A stretch of 64,000 bases of DNA from Deminuibacter soli (GTDB lineage Bacteria > Bacteroidota > Bacteroidia > Chitinophagales > Chitinophagaceae), in assembly GCF_003412455.1 (NCBI RefSeq), contig NZ_QTJU01000001.1, positions 62,001 through 126,000 of the forward strand, in the 5' to 3' direction. Position 1 is the first letter of the stretch; each line of letters starts with the position of its first letter. A program made the translations under genes and the position numbers. The notes under the pieces were generated by a model. That model did no database searches and was not told where the DNA came from. It saw only the letters and a list, made by a program, of their open reading frames with translations. This document shows positions 42,764 to 50,691 of the stretch, in pieces.

Positions 42764-43972
42764 CTAAACCGGCTGAGCCTTGGCTCCCGAATTTTTGTTT
42801 GCGTTAATAATCACAGGTTGCGAAAATGTTTTACCGGTGAAGAACAACTGGTATTTGTTCTCTACAAAATTTTTGATGGCTTCCACAAACCCGCCCTCAT
42901 CAAATTTCAGCGCGTGTTTCCTGATAAACACCGGATCAAACGTCAACGTTTCAAACTGGTTCACTGCTTCAACCAGGCACTCGCGCGTTTGCTCTTTAAA
43001 GAACAAGGCCGTTGCTTTCGAAGCATCATTGGTATAAGGCACCATTGAATCCAGCACACCACCCACACCATAAGCAATCACCGGTCTGCCCGATGCATTG
43101 GCCTCCAGCGGTGCAATGCCGTAATCTTCGTGCTGGGGGTTTATCAGCGCTTTACAGCCGGCGTATAAATCAGCCAGCTCATTGGCAGGTAAACCGCTTT
43201 TAAACATGATATTGGGGTTACCCGCTGCCAGTTGCCTGCAAAGCGGCTCCTGTGAACCTTTCCCCACTATCACCAGCTTCTTGCCGGGCATCTGGTTAAA
43301 TGCCTCAATTACCAAATCTATTTTTTTGTACGGTTCAAACCTAGACACTATCAGGTAATAGTCGTGATTTTTCTCGTTTTCGTTGGAAACATGAAAATAA
43401 CTGCAACGAACCGGCGGGTTAATTACGGTAACCGGCTGCTTGGGCGCGTAAGCTTTTTCAATACGGGGCTTTACTTCACTTGAATTGGTCAAAAACCAGT
43501 GTGTTTTCTGCGCAGCCTTGCGGTCTATCTGTTGTAAACGTTTAATAACCCAGTTATAGGCCATTTTCTTCAACAGCTTTGCACCAGACACCACGCTGTA
43601 GGTATCGCCTGCCCAGGCCAGCCTGAAAGGCGTATGGCAATAGGTAATCACCAGTGCATGCCTGGCCACCTTTACATATTTCGCACAATGCGTAGTACTC
43701 ATCAGTATTACATCATATGCTTCCAGGTTCAGCGCCTGCATGCTCCATATTCCGATCGGGAAGAAAAAGCGGCGCAGGTTTACGTCGTCTTTCACATACC
43801 GGCCAAACCAGCTGGTACGCACGTCGCATGACTTGAATTCAGGAAAAGTACGATCTGCATTGTAGCTCAGCGTATATATAGGTGCATCGGGAAAAGCCTG
43901 GTGAAAACTAAGTGTAACCTGTTCTCCCCCGCCTTTCCGTACCAGCTCATCCTGCACAATAGCGATTTTCAT
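42764..43972 (-). CDS. GT4-family glycosyltransferase
   Basis: A 402-aa GT-B glycosyltransferase. The N-terminal half starts MKIAIVQDELVRKGGGEQVT. The C-terminal half has the donor-binding stretch YYLIVSRFEPYKKIDLVIEA and the E-x7-E type motif in EDYGIAPLEANASGRPVIAY. It would add a sugar, perhaps mannose, to the growing lipid-linked repeat unit at the inner membrane face. A candidate promoter lies at 44286-44316, so this gene and the sugar transferase may form a separate transcript with a leader of about 300 nt. The acceptor and donor are not evident. Confidence 0.92.
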   Translation of the reverse strand: MKIAIVQDELVRKGGGEQVTLSFHQAFPDAPIYTLSYNADRTFPEFKSCDVRTSWFGRYVKDDVNLRRFFFPIGIWSMQALNLEAYDVILMSTTHCAKYVKVARHALVITYCHTPFRLAWAGDTYSVVSGAKLLKKMAYNWVIKRLQQIDRKAAQKTHWFLTNSSEVKPRIEKAYAPKQPVTVINPPVRCSYFHVSNENEKNHDYYLIVSRFEPYKKIDLVIEAFNQMPGKKLVIVGKGSQEPLCRQLAAGNPNIMFKSGLPANELADLYAGCKALINPQHEDYGIAPLEANASGRPVIAYGVGGVLDSMVPYTNDASKATALFFKEQTRECLVEAVNQFETLTFDPVFIRKHALKFDEGGFVEAIKNFVENKYQLFFTGKTFSQPVIINANKNSGAKAQPV

Positions 43973-44435
43973 AGACTGTATTGCATTTTAAAATGGGTAA
44001 TAGTTCAGTGCACACGACATGCGTGCACATACTTTTTTAAAGGGGGGATGCATTGCGGTCTTTCGGTTGAGGATAGTTGTTCGCCCGGCTGCATTGTTCA
44101 TGCACCGGTATACGGTTCACGCGGGTTAAAACAACTGGTAATTTTTTATTCATTAACCACCGTTCCGGGTTGGTACAGCAGTTAGTAAGGCATGCAATCA
44201 GTTCAGGCAATTAGGGGGTTCAGGGAATCAATCAGGTAAGATTAAGGTATACAAGATCGGGAAAGGATTAATTCTGTTGCTTAGTCAAATATAAATATTC
44301 CGAAAGAATTTTTCAAAAATTTTCACATTTGACCAGCATTATTATTTATTTTTTAATGCATCGTATCAATAATACCTGTTATGTATTTTTTTGCAGATGT
44401 GTGCAAATTCAATGCCATGATAAGGATGCCGCCTT
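43973..44435. other. Intergenic region between the GT4 and polymerase genes
   Basis: 463 bp, AT-rich on the polymerase side, with no credible gene. It holds a minus-strand promoter candidate at 44286-44316. The remaining 310 bases would be the GT4 leader; no strong hairpin or riboswitch-like fold was recognised by eye. Confidence 0.6.
44286..44316 (-). promoter_or_regulatory. Candidate promoter of the GT4/sugar-transferase transcript
   Basis: On the minus strand TTG (44316-44314), a 20-bp spacer and TATATTTG (44293-44286) give a complete Bacteroidota promoter match, 314 bp upstream of the GT4 start. Confidence 0.6.
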
Positions 44436-45713
44436 TTAATTAAATAAAAACTTTTCCGGCAGCTCTGGCGCGTAAGCGGGAGCAGGCTTGTTTTGCGCCT
44501 GCCTGTGATAATTTACCCTGGCACTTACTATCACCATCAGCAATACCAGCGGCAATGCGTTGGATGGCGTGGTAAAACGGTGCTCCGTTAAACTCATACA
44601 GGCAATGTTCAGCAGGTATAGCAATAAGCTGTATTTGGGCATGAAATACGTTTCGTCATCCAGTTTGTTGATAAACCCGTACATACTGCACACAAAGCCA
44701 ATAAACAATACAATACCCACAATTCCCTCTTCACCTGCAATGTGGAAGTAAGAGTTATGCGCATGGCCATCGTTGTATACTTTGCGCTTCTGGCCGTTAT
44801 AGTTCACAAAATCTATCTTCGATTTAAACTGGAACGGTTTGTCGTTCACCGCACCCAAACCACCGCCTACAATGGGTGAATGCAGAAACAGGTCAATCCC
44901 CGATGGCCAGTTGTAATAAAGGCGCAGCATTACGTTCGCCGTTTTGCCATCTACACCGGCGCCGCCCAGCAGGTAGGCTTCCTTGCGGTTTTCGTAGTTC
45001 AGTTTGCGGTATACATCAAAGTGCTGCAAGGATGAACGGGCTTCCAGCATCAGCACGATAAAGATGCTGATAAACGCAAACCAGCCCCTGGTTTTACCAC
45101 TGAGAAAGAAAAAGCAGCAAAGACTGAATACAATACCCAGCAGCGACCCCCTCGAAAAGGTGGCCAGCAGGTATATGAGGTTGATGAAAATGAGCGAAGC
45201 ACTGATAATTGTACGCTCTTTGCGCCAGTTAATAAAGGCAAGTGTAAATACGAAGCTGAAAAAACCACCTGCCGCATTACGGGCTATAAACAGGCCGCCG
45301 AATGATTGTGCTGCCGATAAATGCCCGTGAAACATAGCTACCGTTACTATAAAGGCCAACCCGTTTACCAGTGTGGTAATGAGCAGGAAATAGCGGATTA
45401 CCTTATCTACATCGATATTGTAGCTCAGCAGCGGTATGAGGAATAACGGAATGTACGATACAATAAAGTTCCCGTCGTACCTGAAAAAACCGTACTCCAG
45501 CAAAGCGCCGGGATCGTAGGTCATTACCGATATAAAAGAGAAAATGAAAAACGCCCCCAGCCAGAGCAGGTACCTGGGTATCATGGGCGTTTTAAATAAC
45601 AGCACCGGCAGCAGTACAAAGCTTAAACCACTGGCAGCTGCACTGATGGGTACAAAGTTGGTCACGCAGCAAATGAAGCTGATGACAACTACTATTAAAA
45701 TGGCTCTGGTCAT
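44436..45713 (-). CDS. O-antigen ligase / Wzy-like polymerase
   Basis: A 425-aa integral membrane protein with about ten predicted spans and one large periplasmic loop (about residues 230-340), the layout of the PF04932 ligase/polymerase family. The loop carries YNWPSGIDLFLHSPIVGGGL and the His in NDGHAHNSYFHIAGEEGIVG, a typical family motif near the loop end. It would polymerise lipid-linked repeat units in the periplasm. It follows the beta-helix gene by 18 bp. Confidence 0.9.
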   Translation of the reverse strand: MTRAILIVVVISFICCVTNFVPISAAASGLSFVLLPVLLFKTPMIPRYLLWLGAFFIFSFISVMTYDPGALLEYGFFRYDGNFIVSYIPLFLIPLLSYNIDVDKVIRYFLLITTLVNGLAFIVTVAMFHGHLSAAQSFGGLFIARNAAGGFFSFVFTLAFINWRKERTIISASLIFINLIYLLATFSRGSLLGIVFSLCCFFFLSGKTRGWFAFISIFIVLMLEARSSLQHFDVYRKLNYENRKEAYLLGGAGVDGKTANVMLRLYYNWPSGIDLFLHSPIVGGGLGAVNDKPFQFKSKIDFVNYNGQKRKVYNDGHAHNSYFHIAGEEGIVGIVLFIGFVCSMYGFINKLDDETYFMPKYSLLLYLLNIACMSLTEHRFTTPSNALPLVLLMVIVSARVNYHRQAQNKPAPAYAPELPEKFLFN

Positions 45714-45731
45714 TGGTTTTTACTAAATAAA

Positions 45732-46949
45732 TCAGTTCATCTGTACATTCTTGTACATACGAACCCTTTTTACGTTACTGAGGTTGGGCGGCAAACAACC
45801 GATAAATTTATTGCCGCTGATCTCAGTTGAATCAATCCCGTTTTCAAATACAAAACGGATGCCCTTGGTTATAGCGTTGTTCCTGATTTTGGTGCCCACA
45901 ATTTTGTAACGGCCACCGGTGAATATGGAAAAATCGCCATTGGCGTTGTCGTTAAACTTGCTGTTCGATACCACGTTGTTGGATGATTCGAAATGCACGG
46001 CCGTATAATAGCTCTGCGATGCAGACCCGCAATGATCAAACTTGCACTTGTCAGCTACTGATGGGTGATAGCTTCTGAACCACAGGCCCCTGCTTCTGCA
46101 ATTGGTAAAAGTGGTATTGGTGATATTGGCCTCACTGCTTTCAGATACGCCGATACCTTCAAACAGGTCTTTAACAGTACAGCTGTCTATTTTTACATCT
46201 ACCAGTTTGTTTTTGCCGTTACCCTCCAGCCAGATGCCGCAGTTGCCGCCGCCGGTGCCATCGGCCGTGCAGCGGATAAAACTGGTGCCCGGCGCATCAT
46301 CTGCACCAAACAGGTCGCCGTTGGCATTAAAGTGCTCCGAAACACAGTTGCGGATTATGGTATTGGTGCTGCCATCGCCTGCAATGATCTGTGCTTTTGA
46401 ATCGCCTGTCCAGTTACGCTGGCCCGAGGCTATGCAGTTGCTGACCTCACAATTATTGCTTACGCCTTTATCGCTGTTAAAACGGCCTATCCAGATGCTG
46501 TAGTTAAACCCGTTGATGGTTTTAACCGATTCTACCCTGCCGTTCTGCACATTCGCAAACACCAGGCAGCCTTCGTTGATGCCTTTGGCAAAATCGAGCG
46601 TTAAGCCTGTAACGGTTACATCACTGGTATTGTGTGAGGCTACTAATGCACCACGCAGTGGCGTAGCCAGGGATATGATGGTTTTATCAATGCCTGCACC
46701 AGCCAGCTGCACGCCGCTGGGTACATACAAGGTTGAATCTATCGTATAGGTTCCGGCATCCAGCTGCACACGGCTGCCTTTCTGTTGCTGGGCCTGGCGC
46801 AATGCTTCTGCAATGGCGGGCCTTGCATTACCGCTGACCGGTTTTACTTTTATCACGTTCTGTGCGTATAACACAGCCGACAGCAGTACCAGGGCACCCG
46901 TAACGCCCATGCTTTTACACCTGAATGCGGTTAACCATCTGTTGCGCAT
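45732..46949 (-). CDS. Secreted right-handed beta-helix protein
   Basis: A 405-aa exported protein: signal peptide over about residues 1-30, then a pectate-lyase-like solenoid. It opens with KPVSGNARPAIAEALRQAQQ and LDAGTYTIDSTLYVPSGVQL, and then shows repeating short strands such as TNTIIRNCVSEHFNANGD and NITNTTFTNCRSRGLWF. Proteins like this in exopolysaccharide loci act as lyases, hydrolases or epimerases on the polymer, or as secreted processing factors. No clear catalytic triad can be assigned by eye. It lies between the wzc gene (62 bp) and the polymerase gene. Confidence 0.85.
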   Translation of the reverse strand: MRNRWLTAFRCKSMGVTGALVLLSAVLYAQNVIKVKPVSGNARPAIAEALRQAQQQKGSRVQLDAGTYTIDSTLYVPSGVQLAGAGIDKTIISLATPLRGALVASHNTSDVTVTGLTLDFAKGINEGCLVFANVQNGRVESVKTINGFNYSIWIGRFNSDKGVSNNCEVSNCIASGQRNWTGDSKAQIIAGDGSTNTIIRNCVSEHFNANGDLFGADDAPGTSFIRCTADGTGGGNCGIWLEGNGKNKLVDVKIDSCTVKDLFEGIGVSESSEANITNTTFTNCRSRGLWFRSYHPSVADKCKFDHCGSASQSYYTAVHFESSNNVVSNSKFNDNANGDFSIFTGGRYKIVGTKIRNNAITKGIRFVFENGIDSTEISGNKFIGCLPPNLSNVKRVRMYKNVQMN

Positions 46950-47011
46950 AACTGTAATTTTTATGCTGCAATCTACACCAGCTTAAGGCAGCTTGCAGCA
47001 TATTTAACAAC

Positions 47012-49390
47012 TTAACTTCTGGTGAACATCCGTTTCCAAACGGGTTTCTTTTCGCTTGCGCCATAACCGTAGCCATAGCCATAACCATAGCCGTAACCGG
47101 CGCTTGCTTTCTTCACATCGTTTACCACAATGTGAATTTTGCGCAGCACGTTTTCGTTACGCAACTGCTCCGGTAAGGCCAGCTGGCTTTTCAGTGTGTA
47201 GCCATCGCGCACTACATACAGGGTGGCATCTGCAAAGCGGGATATAATCTGTGCATCGGTTACCAGGCCAATCGGTGCGGTATCTACCAATATGCAATCG
47301 AAATTGCTTTTCAGGTACTCAAATAACTCATCTACCCTTTCGCCCAGCAGCAACTCTGCAGGGTTGGGCGGTACCGGACCGGAATTAACCAGGTATACGT
47401 TTTTATGAATGGAAGTTTGCTTAATGATGGTTGCAGGCATCAGTTCATCCTGTACCATGTAATTGGTAAAGCCGTTTACATTGTTAATGCCCAGCAATGA
47501 CGACAGTTTGGGTTTACGCAGGTCAAATTCAACCAACACTACTTTTTTACCGGCAATGGCCATGGCATGCGCCAGGTTTACCGAAATAAAAGATTTACCC
47601 TCACCACTCATGCTCGAGGTAAACATCAGCACTTTTTCCTTGTTGCGGCCCAGTACATATTGCAGGTTGGTACGCAATGCCCTAAACTGCTCTGCCACAA
47701 CCGAACTCGCATTGTCACGCAGCACCAGCTCAGCCCCACGGCCGCTGGAATGGTATACTTCGCCGATAATATTGATATCGGTATGCGAAATAATGTCTTT
47801 CTTACCTTTTACTTTGTTGTTCAGCAGCTCTTTCAGGTTTACCCACAGGAAGGAGATAAATACCGATGCACCAATCACAATGGCTACTACCAGCAGCTTT
47901 CTCGGACTGAAGGGGTCGCGTTCAGATTTGGGATAATCAATAATAGATGCATCTGCAATATTGGATGTTTTAGAGATCGCTGTTTCCTCCCTTTTCTTCA
48001 GCAAAAACACGTACAGCTCCTGGCGTATGCTCTGCTCACGCACAAAGTCGAGGTAATGACGCTCTTTTTCAGGCGCGGTACGCAGTTGCTGCTGGTACAC
48101 ATCGCCTTGTTTGGTTGACTGGTTTTCGGCGATCTTCAAACCGTTTTTAATGTTCACCAGGCCAGAAAGAATGTCCTGGCGCAGGTTTTCGATCTGCAGG
48201 TCCAGGTTGGCAATCATCGGGCTGCTTTCGGCCAGTGACATCGATTGCCTGTCGCGCTCAACCAGTATGGTATTGTAACGGTCAACCAGCTGGCTCAGCG
48301 TCCTGTTTTCCATGATCAGCGAAGAAGGCACCACGCGTTTGTTGTTCTGTTTATCGCGCAGGTAGTTCTCGAGGTTTTCTATAATGTAAAGCTGTGTTCT
48401 TTGCTCGGCAATTGATTTTACATAATCGTTGGTATTCTGCACCAGTACCTTGGCCTGCTCATCTACATCAGAAAGCATATTGTTCTGCTTGTACTGCACC
48501 AGTTCCGATTCAATGCCATACAGCTCTTTACTCACCAGCTTCAAACGCTCGTCTATAAAAACAAGGGTCGAATCGGCAATCCTGTTCTTGTTATCGGCAT
48601 TTGCCTGCAAATAGGCATTAATAAGCTCGTGCAGCACGCTCTCCCCTTTTTGCGGGATAGAACTTTGGTAGGTAAGGTTAACAGTAGTGGTGTTTTTGTC
48701 AGATACCATAATGGTAAGGTCATTCATCAGCCCTTCTACGGTACGGTCAAAATCGCTGATGGCTACCTGGTATTTACCAACAGGATTAAATGGCGCTGAG
48801 AAGTTGCGCAGTACAGCAATTTCACCCACACCAGGCAGCTTTACCGGGTCGCCATATTGAAAAACAGCAGTAGGCTTGGTTTTGCTGCCTTTGTCATCGT
48901 AAGAGAGCCGGTAATGACTGCGGTCTACAGAATCTATATCGAATACCAGCCCGTTTATTTTAGCACCTATCTTCAGCGGCTTTACAATAAAAGGCACTTC
49001 TTCTACCCACAGTTCGGTGGGTTTTACCATGCCTTTGGACTGGTATTTAATGTTGAGGTTAAGATTGTTTACCACCCTTTCGGCCAGCAGGCGCGATTTC
49101 AGCACTTCCACTTCATTGTCAACATTGCTTTTATCATTGAAGAGATTACCCACATCCATTATATCGCTGGCACCGCTTTTATCACCGGTTTTAATAAGCA
49201 CCTCTGCATTGATTTTGTACATGCGGGTAGCATAGTGCATGTATACATAGGCCAGTACCATCAATAAAATGAAGGTAATCAGCAGGTATTTCCAGTTTTT
49301 GATATAGTTGGCAAAAATGGCCCGTATGTCTATCAGGTCTTCGCTGATGGTTTTAGGCATCTTCCCGTTTTTGTGTGCTGTTAGTTCCAT
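47012..49390 (-). CDS. Wzc-type tyrosine autokinase and chain-length regulator
   Basis: A 792-aa inner-membrane co-polymerase. A Wzz domain with its first membrane span (KYLLITFILLMVLAYVYMHY) starts at about residue 33, a long periplasmic coiled coil follows, and a second span lies at about 515-530. The cytoplasmic BY-kinase domain has Walker A SSMSGEGKSFISVNLA, a second Walker motif VLVEFDLRKP, and Walker B CILVDTAPIG. The C-terminal tail is a run of six Gly-Tyr pairs, the expected autophosphorylation site, encoded by a hexanucleotide-like repeat at 47061-47098. It works with the Wza exporter 16 bp upstream, and the CpsB-type phosphatase at 40873 is its likely antagonist. Confidence 0.95.
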   Translation of the reverse strand: MELTAHKNGKMPKTISEDLIDIRAIFANYIKNWKYLLITFILLMVLAYVYMHYATRMYKINAEVLIKTGDKSGASDIMDVGNLFNDKSNVDNEVEVLKSRLLAERVVNNLNLNIKYQSKGMVKPTELWVEEVPFIVKPLKIGAKINGLVFDIDSVDRSHYRLSYDDKGSKTKPTAVFQYGDPVKLPGVGEIAVLRNFSAPFNPVGKYQVAISDFDRTVEGLMNDLTIMVSDKNTTTVNLTYQSSIPQKGESVLHELINAYLQANADNKNRIADSTLVFIDERLKLVSKELYGIESELVQYKQNNMLSDVDEQAKVLVQNTNDYVKSIAEQRTQLYIIENLENYLRDKQNNKRVVPSSLIMENRTLSQLVDRYNTILVERDRQSMSLAESSPMIANLDLQIENLRQDILSGLVNIKNGLKIAENQSTKQGDVYQQQLRTAPEKERHYLDFVREQSIRQELYVFLLKKREETAISKTSNIADASIIDYPKSERDPFSPRKLLVVAIVIGASVFISFLWVNLKELLNNKVKGKKDIISHTDINIIGEVYHSSGRGAELVLRDNASSVVAEQFRALRTNLQYVLGRNKEKVLMFTSSMSGEGKSFISVNLAHAMAIAGKKVVLVEFDLRKPKLSSLLGINNVNGFTNYMVQDELMPATIIKQTSIHKNVYLVNSGPVPPNPAELLLGERVDELFEYLKSNFDCILVDTAPIGLVTDAQIISRFADATLYVVRDGYTLKSQLALPEQLRNENVLRKIHIVVNDVKKASAGYGYGYGYGYGYGASEKKPVWKRMFTRS
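47061..47098 (-). repeat. In-frame Gly-Tyr hexanucleotide repeat in the wzc tail
   Basis: Six consecutive Gly-Tyr codon pairs, with only synonymous third-base changes, make a 6-bp-period repeat. Slippage would change the number of phosphorylatable tyrosines in steps of one without a frameshift. Confidence 0.8.
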
Positions 49391-49406
49391 ATAATATTTT
49401 AATGCC

Positions 49407-50210
49407 TTATTTTTTAATTACCAAAAGAAGCAGTGTAGCGAAGGAAAGCAGCAGCGACAGGTACCTTGCGGTGTTTTCCACGTCTACATTGGCTGCAAAT
49501 GCCTTGGTTGGTTCTACATACACGATATCATTTTTCTTCAGGTAATAAAAGTCAGAACGAAACACATCAGAAGAATTGAGATTAACCCTGCCGTATAATT
49601 TTTTGCCATTGCTGTCGAGATCGCGTATAACCAGGATGTTTTCACGGCGGCCATACACGCTTAAATCGCCTGCATAACCGAGGGCATCGAGAATCGTTAC
49701 TTTTTCATTCGGCATTACATACATGGCCGGACGTGTAACCTGTCCGAGCACAGATATCTTGAAATTGGAGATACGTACGTTAACGGTAGGATTCTTAAAT
49801 ATGGATTCAAAACGATGCGTAAGCGTATCGCTTGCCGCCACGGTAGTTAAGCCACTCAGTTTTACCCGTCCTATCTGCGGTAATGAAATACGGCCATCCT
49901 TGTCAACCAGGTACCCGGCTGTAGCAGGGAAAGCCCCGATACCGGTTGAGCTGGCGCCCAGCGATGGCGTTTGCACTGCCGCTGCATTAATGGTATTGGT
50001 CAGCTGCGGGTCAAGCGTATAAATCTTAACGTCTACAATATCATCCGGCTGAATCACTACCTGTTCAAAGCCCTTTACATAAATGGTGTCCTTCAGCTTG
50101 TCTCTTAAATCCTGGAAATACGATAATTTTTTTGAACTGTAACAAGATGCGAATAAGCAACTTACAATGATGAAACCTACTGCTGTCGCAGCCTTCCTGT
50201 ATCCATGCAT
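49407..50210 (-). CDS. Wza-type polysaccharide export lipoprotein
   Basis: A 267-aa outer-membrane export protein. The signal peptide ends at a lipobox-like LFASC, with Cys23 as the anchor. The polysaccharide export domain follows (VVIQPDDIVDVKIYTLDPQL), then an SLBB-like domain (ISNFKISVLGQVTRPAMYVM). The C-terminal end has a hydrophobic segment (YLSLLLSFATLLLLVI), which in relatives crosses the outer membrane or anchors the oligomer. It is the first gene of the leftward exopolysaccharide operon, 16 bp before wzc. Confidence 0.93.
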   Translation of the reverse strand: MHGYRKAATAVGFIIVSCLFASCYSSKKLSYFQDLRDKLKDTIYVKGFEQVVIQPDDIVDVKIYTLDPQLTNTINAAAVQTPSLGASSTGIGAFPATAGYLVDKDGRISLPQIGRVKLSGLTTVAASDTLTHRFESIFKNPTVNVRISNFKISVLGQVTRPAMYVMPNEKVTILDALGYAGDLSVYGRRENILVIRDLDSNGKKLYGRVNLNSSDVFRSDFYYLKKNDIVYVEPTKAFAANVDVENTARYLSLLLSFATLLLLVIKK

Positions 50211-50691
50211 GCGTTATGTCTATTTATTTTAAAAGGAATAAGGATTACCATTTACCAATACCCCGCGGGAATATTGTCCAGGCTTCGAAATCGTTATTAT
50301 CAGGCAAGCAACAACATTAGCAACTGTCTTTCGAGGGGGAGTAGGTAAAGGATATGGAGATATAACAACCAAATATGTTATCAATTCAAAACAAGCGCAT
50401 TCTTCAGTGGAAAATTAGCTTTATATGGCTAGTTCCCCAAATTTTTCACAGGAAAAACAACTACACTCACGACTTATTTTCAGGTGTTTACCAAGCAACG
50501 GCCTATATCGCACGCATTCCTTTTGTATGGTCGTATCGGTTTAAACAAGAAATGTGCCATAGCTACCCCGGTTATCAGTCATTTTATTAATACGTGTGCC
50601 TGCGTGTATAAACATCGGTAACAGCTGTTGGTCACATCATGAAAAAAGCGCGAAGATAACTCTCCGCGCTTTTTACCAATATAGCAGTTTA
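50211..50691. other. Intergenic region upstream of wza
   Basis: 481 bp between the wza start and the stop of the barrel-protein gene. A 71-codon frame at 50375-50590 has no recognisable features and is not called. The right end holds the terminator at 50643-50674. The exopolysaccharide operon promoter should lie here, but no full TTG/TAnnTTTG pair was found on the minus strand. Confidence 0.5.
50643..50674 (-). terminator. Intrinsic terminator of the barrel-protein gene
   Basis: AAAAAGCGCG (50643-50652) pairs with CGCGCTTTTT (50665-50674), so the minus-strand transcript ends in a GC stem and T-run, 18 bp past the stop. Confidence 0.85.

Noticed and set aside
50375-50590. 71-codon frame upstream of wza
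   Set aside because: No motif, no promoter or terminator fitted to it, unusual composition; not supported as a gene.
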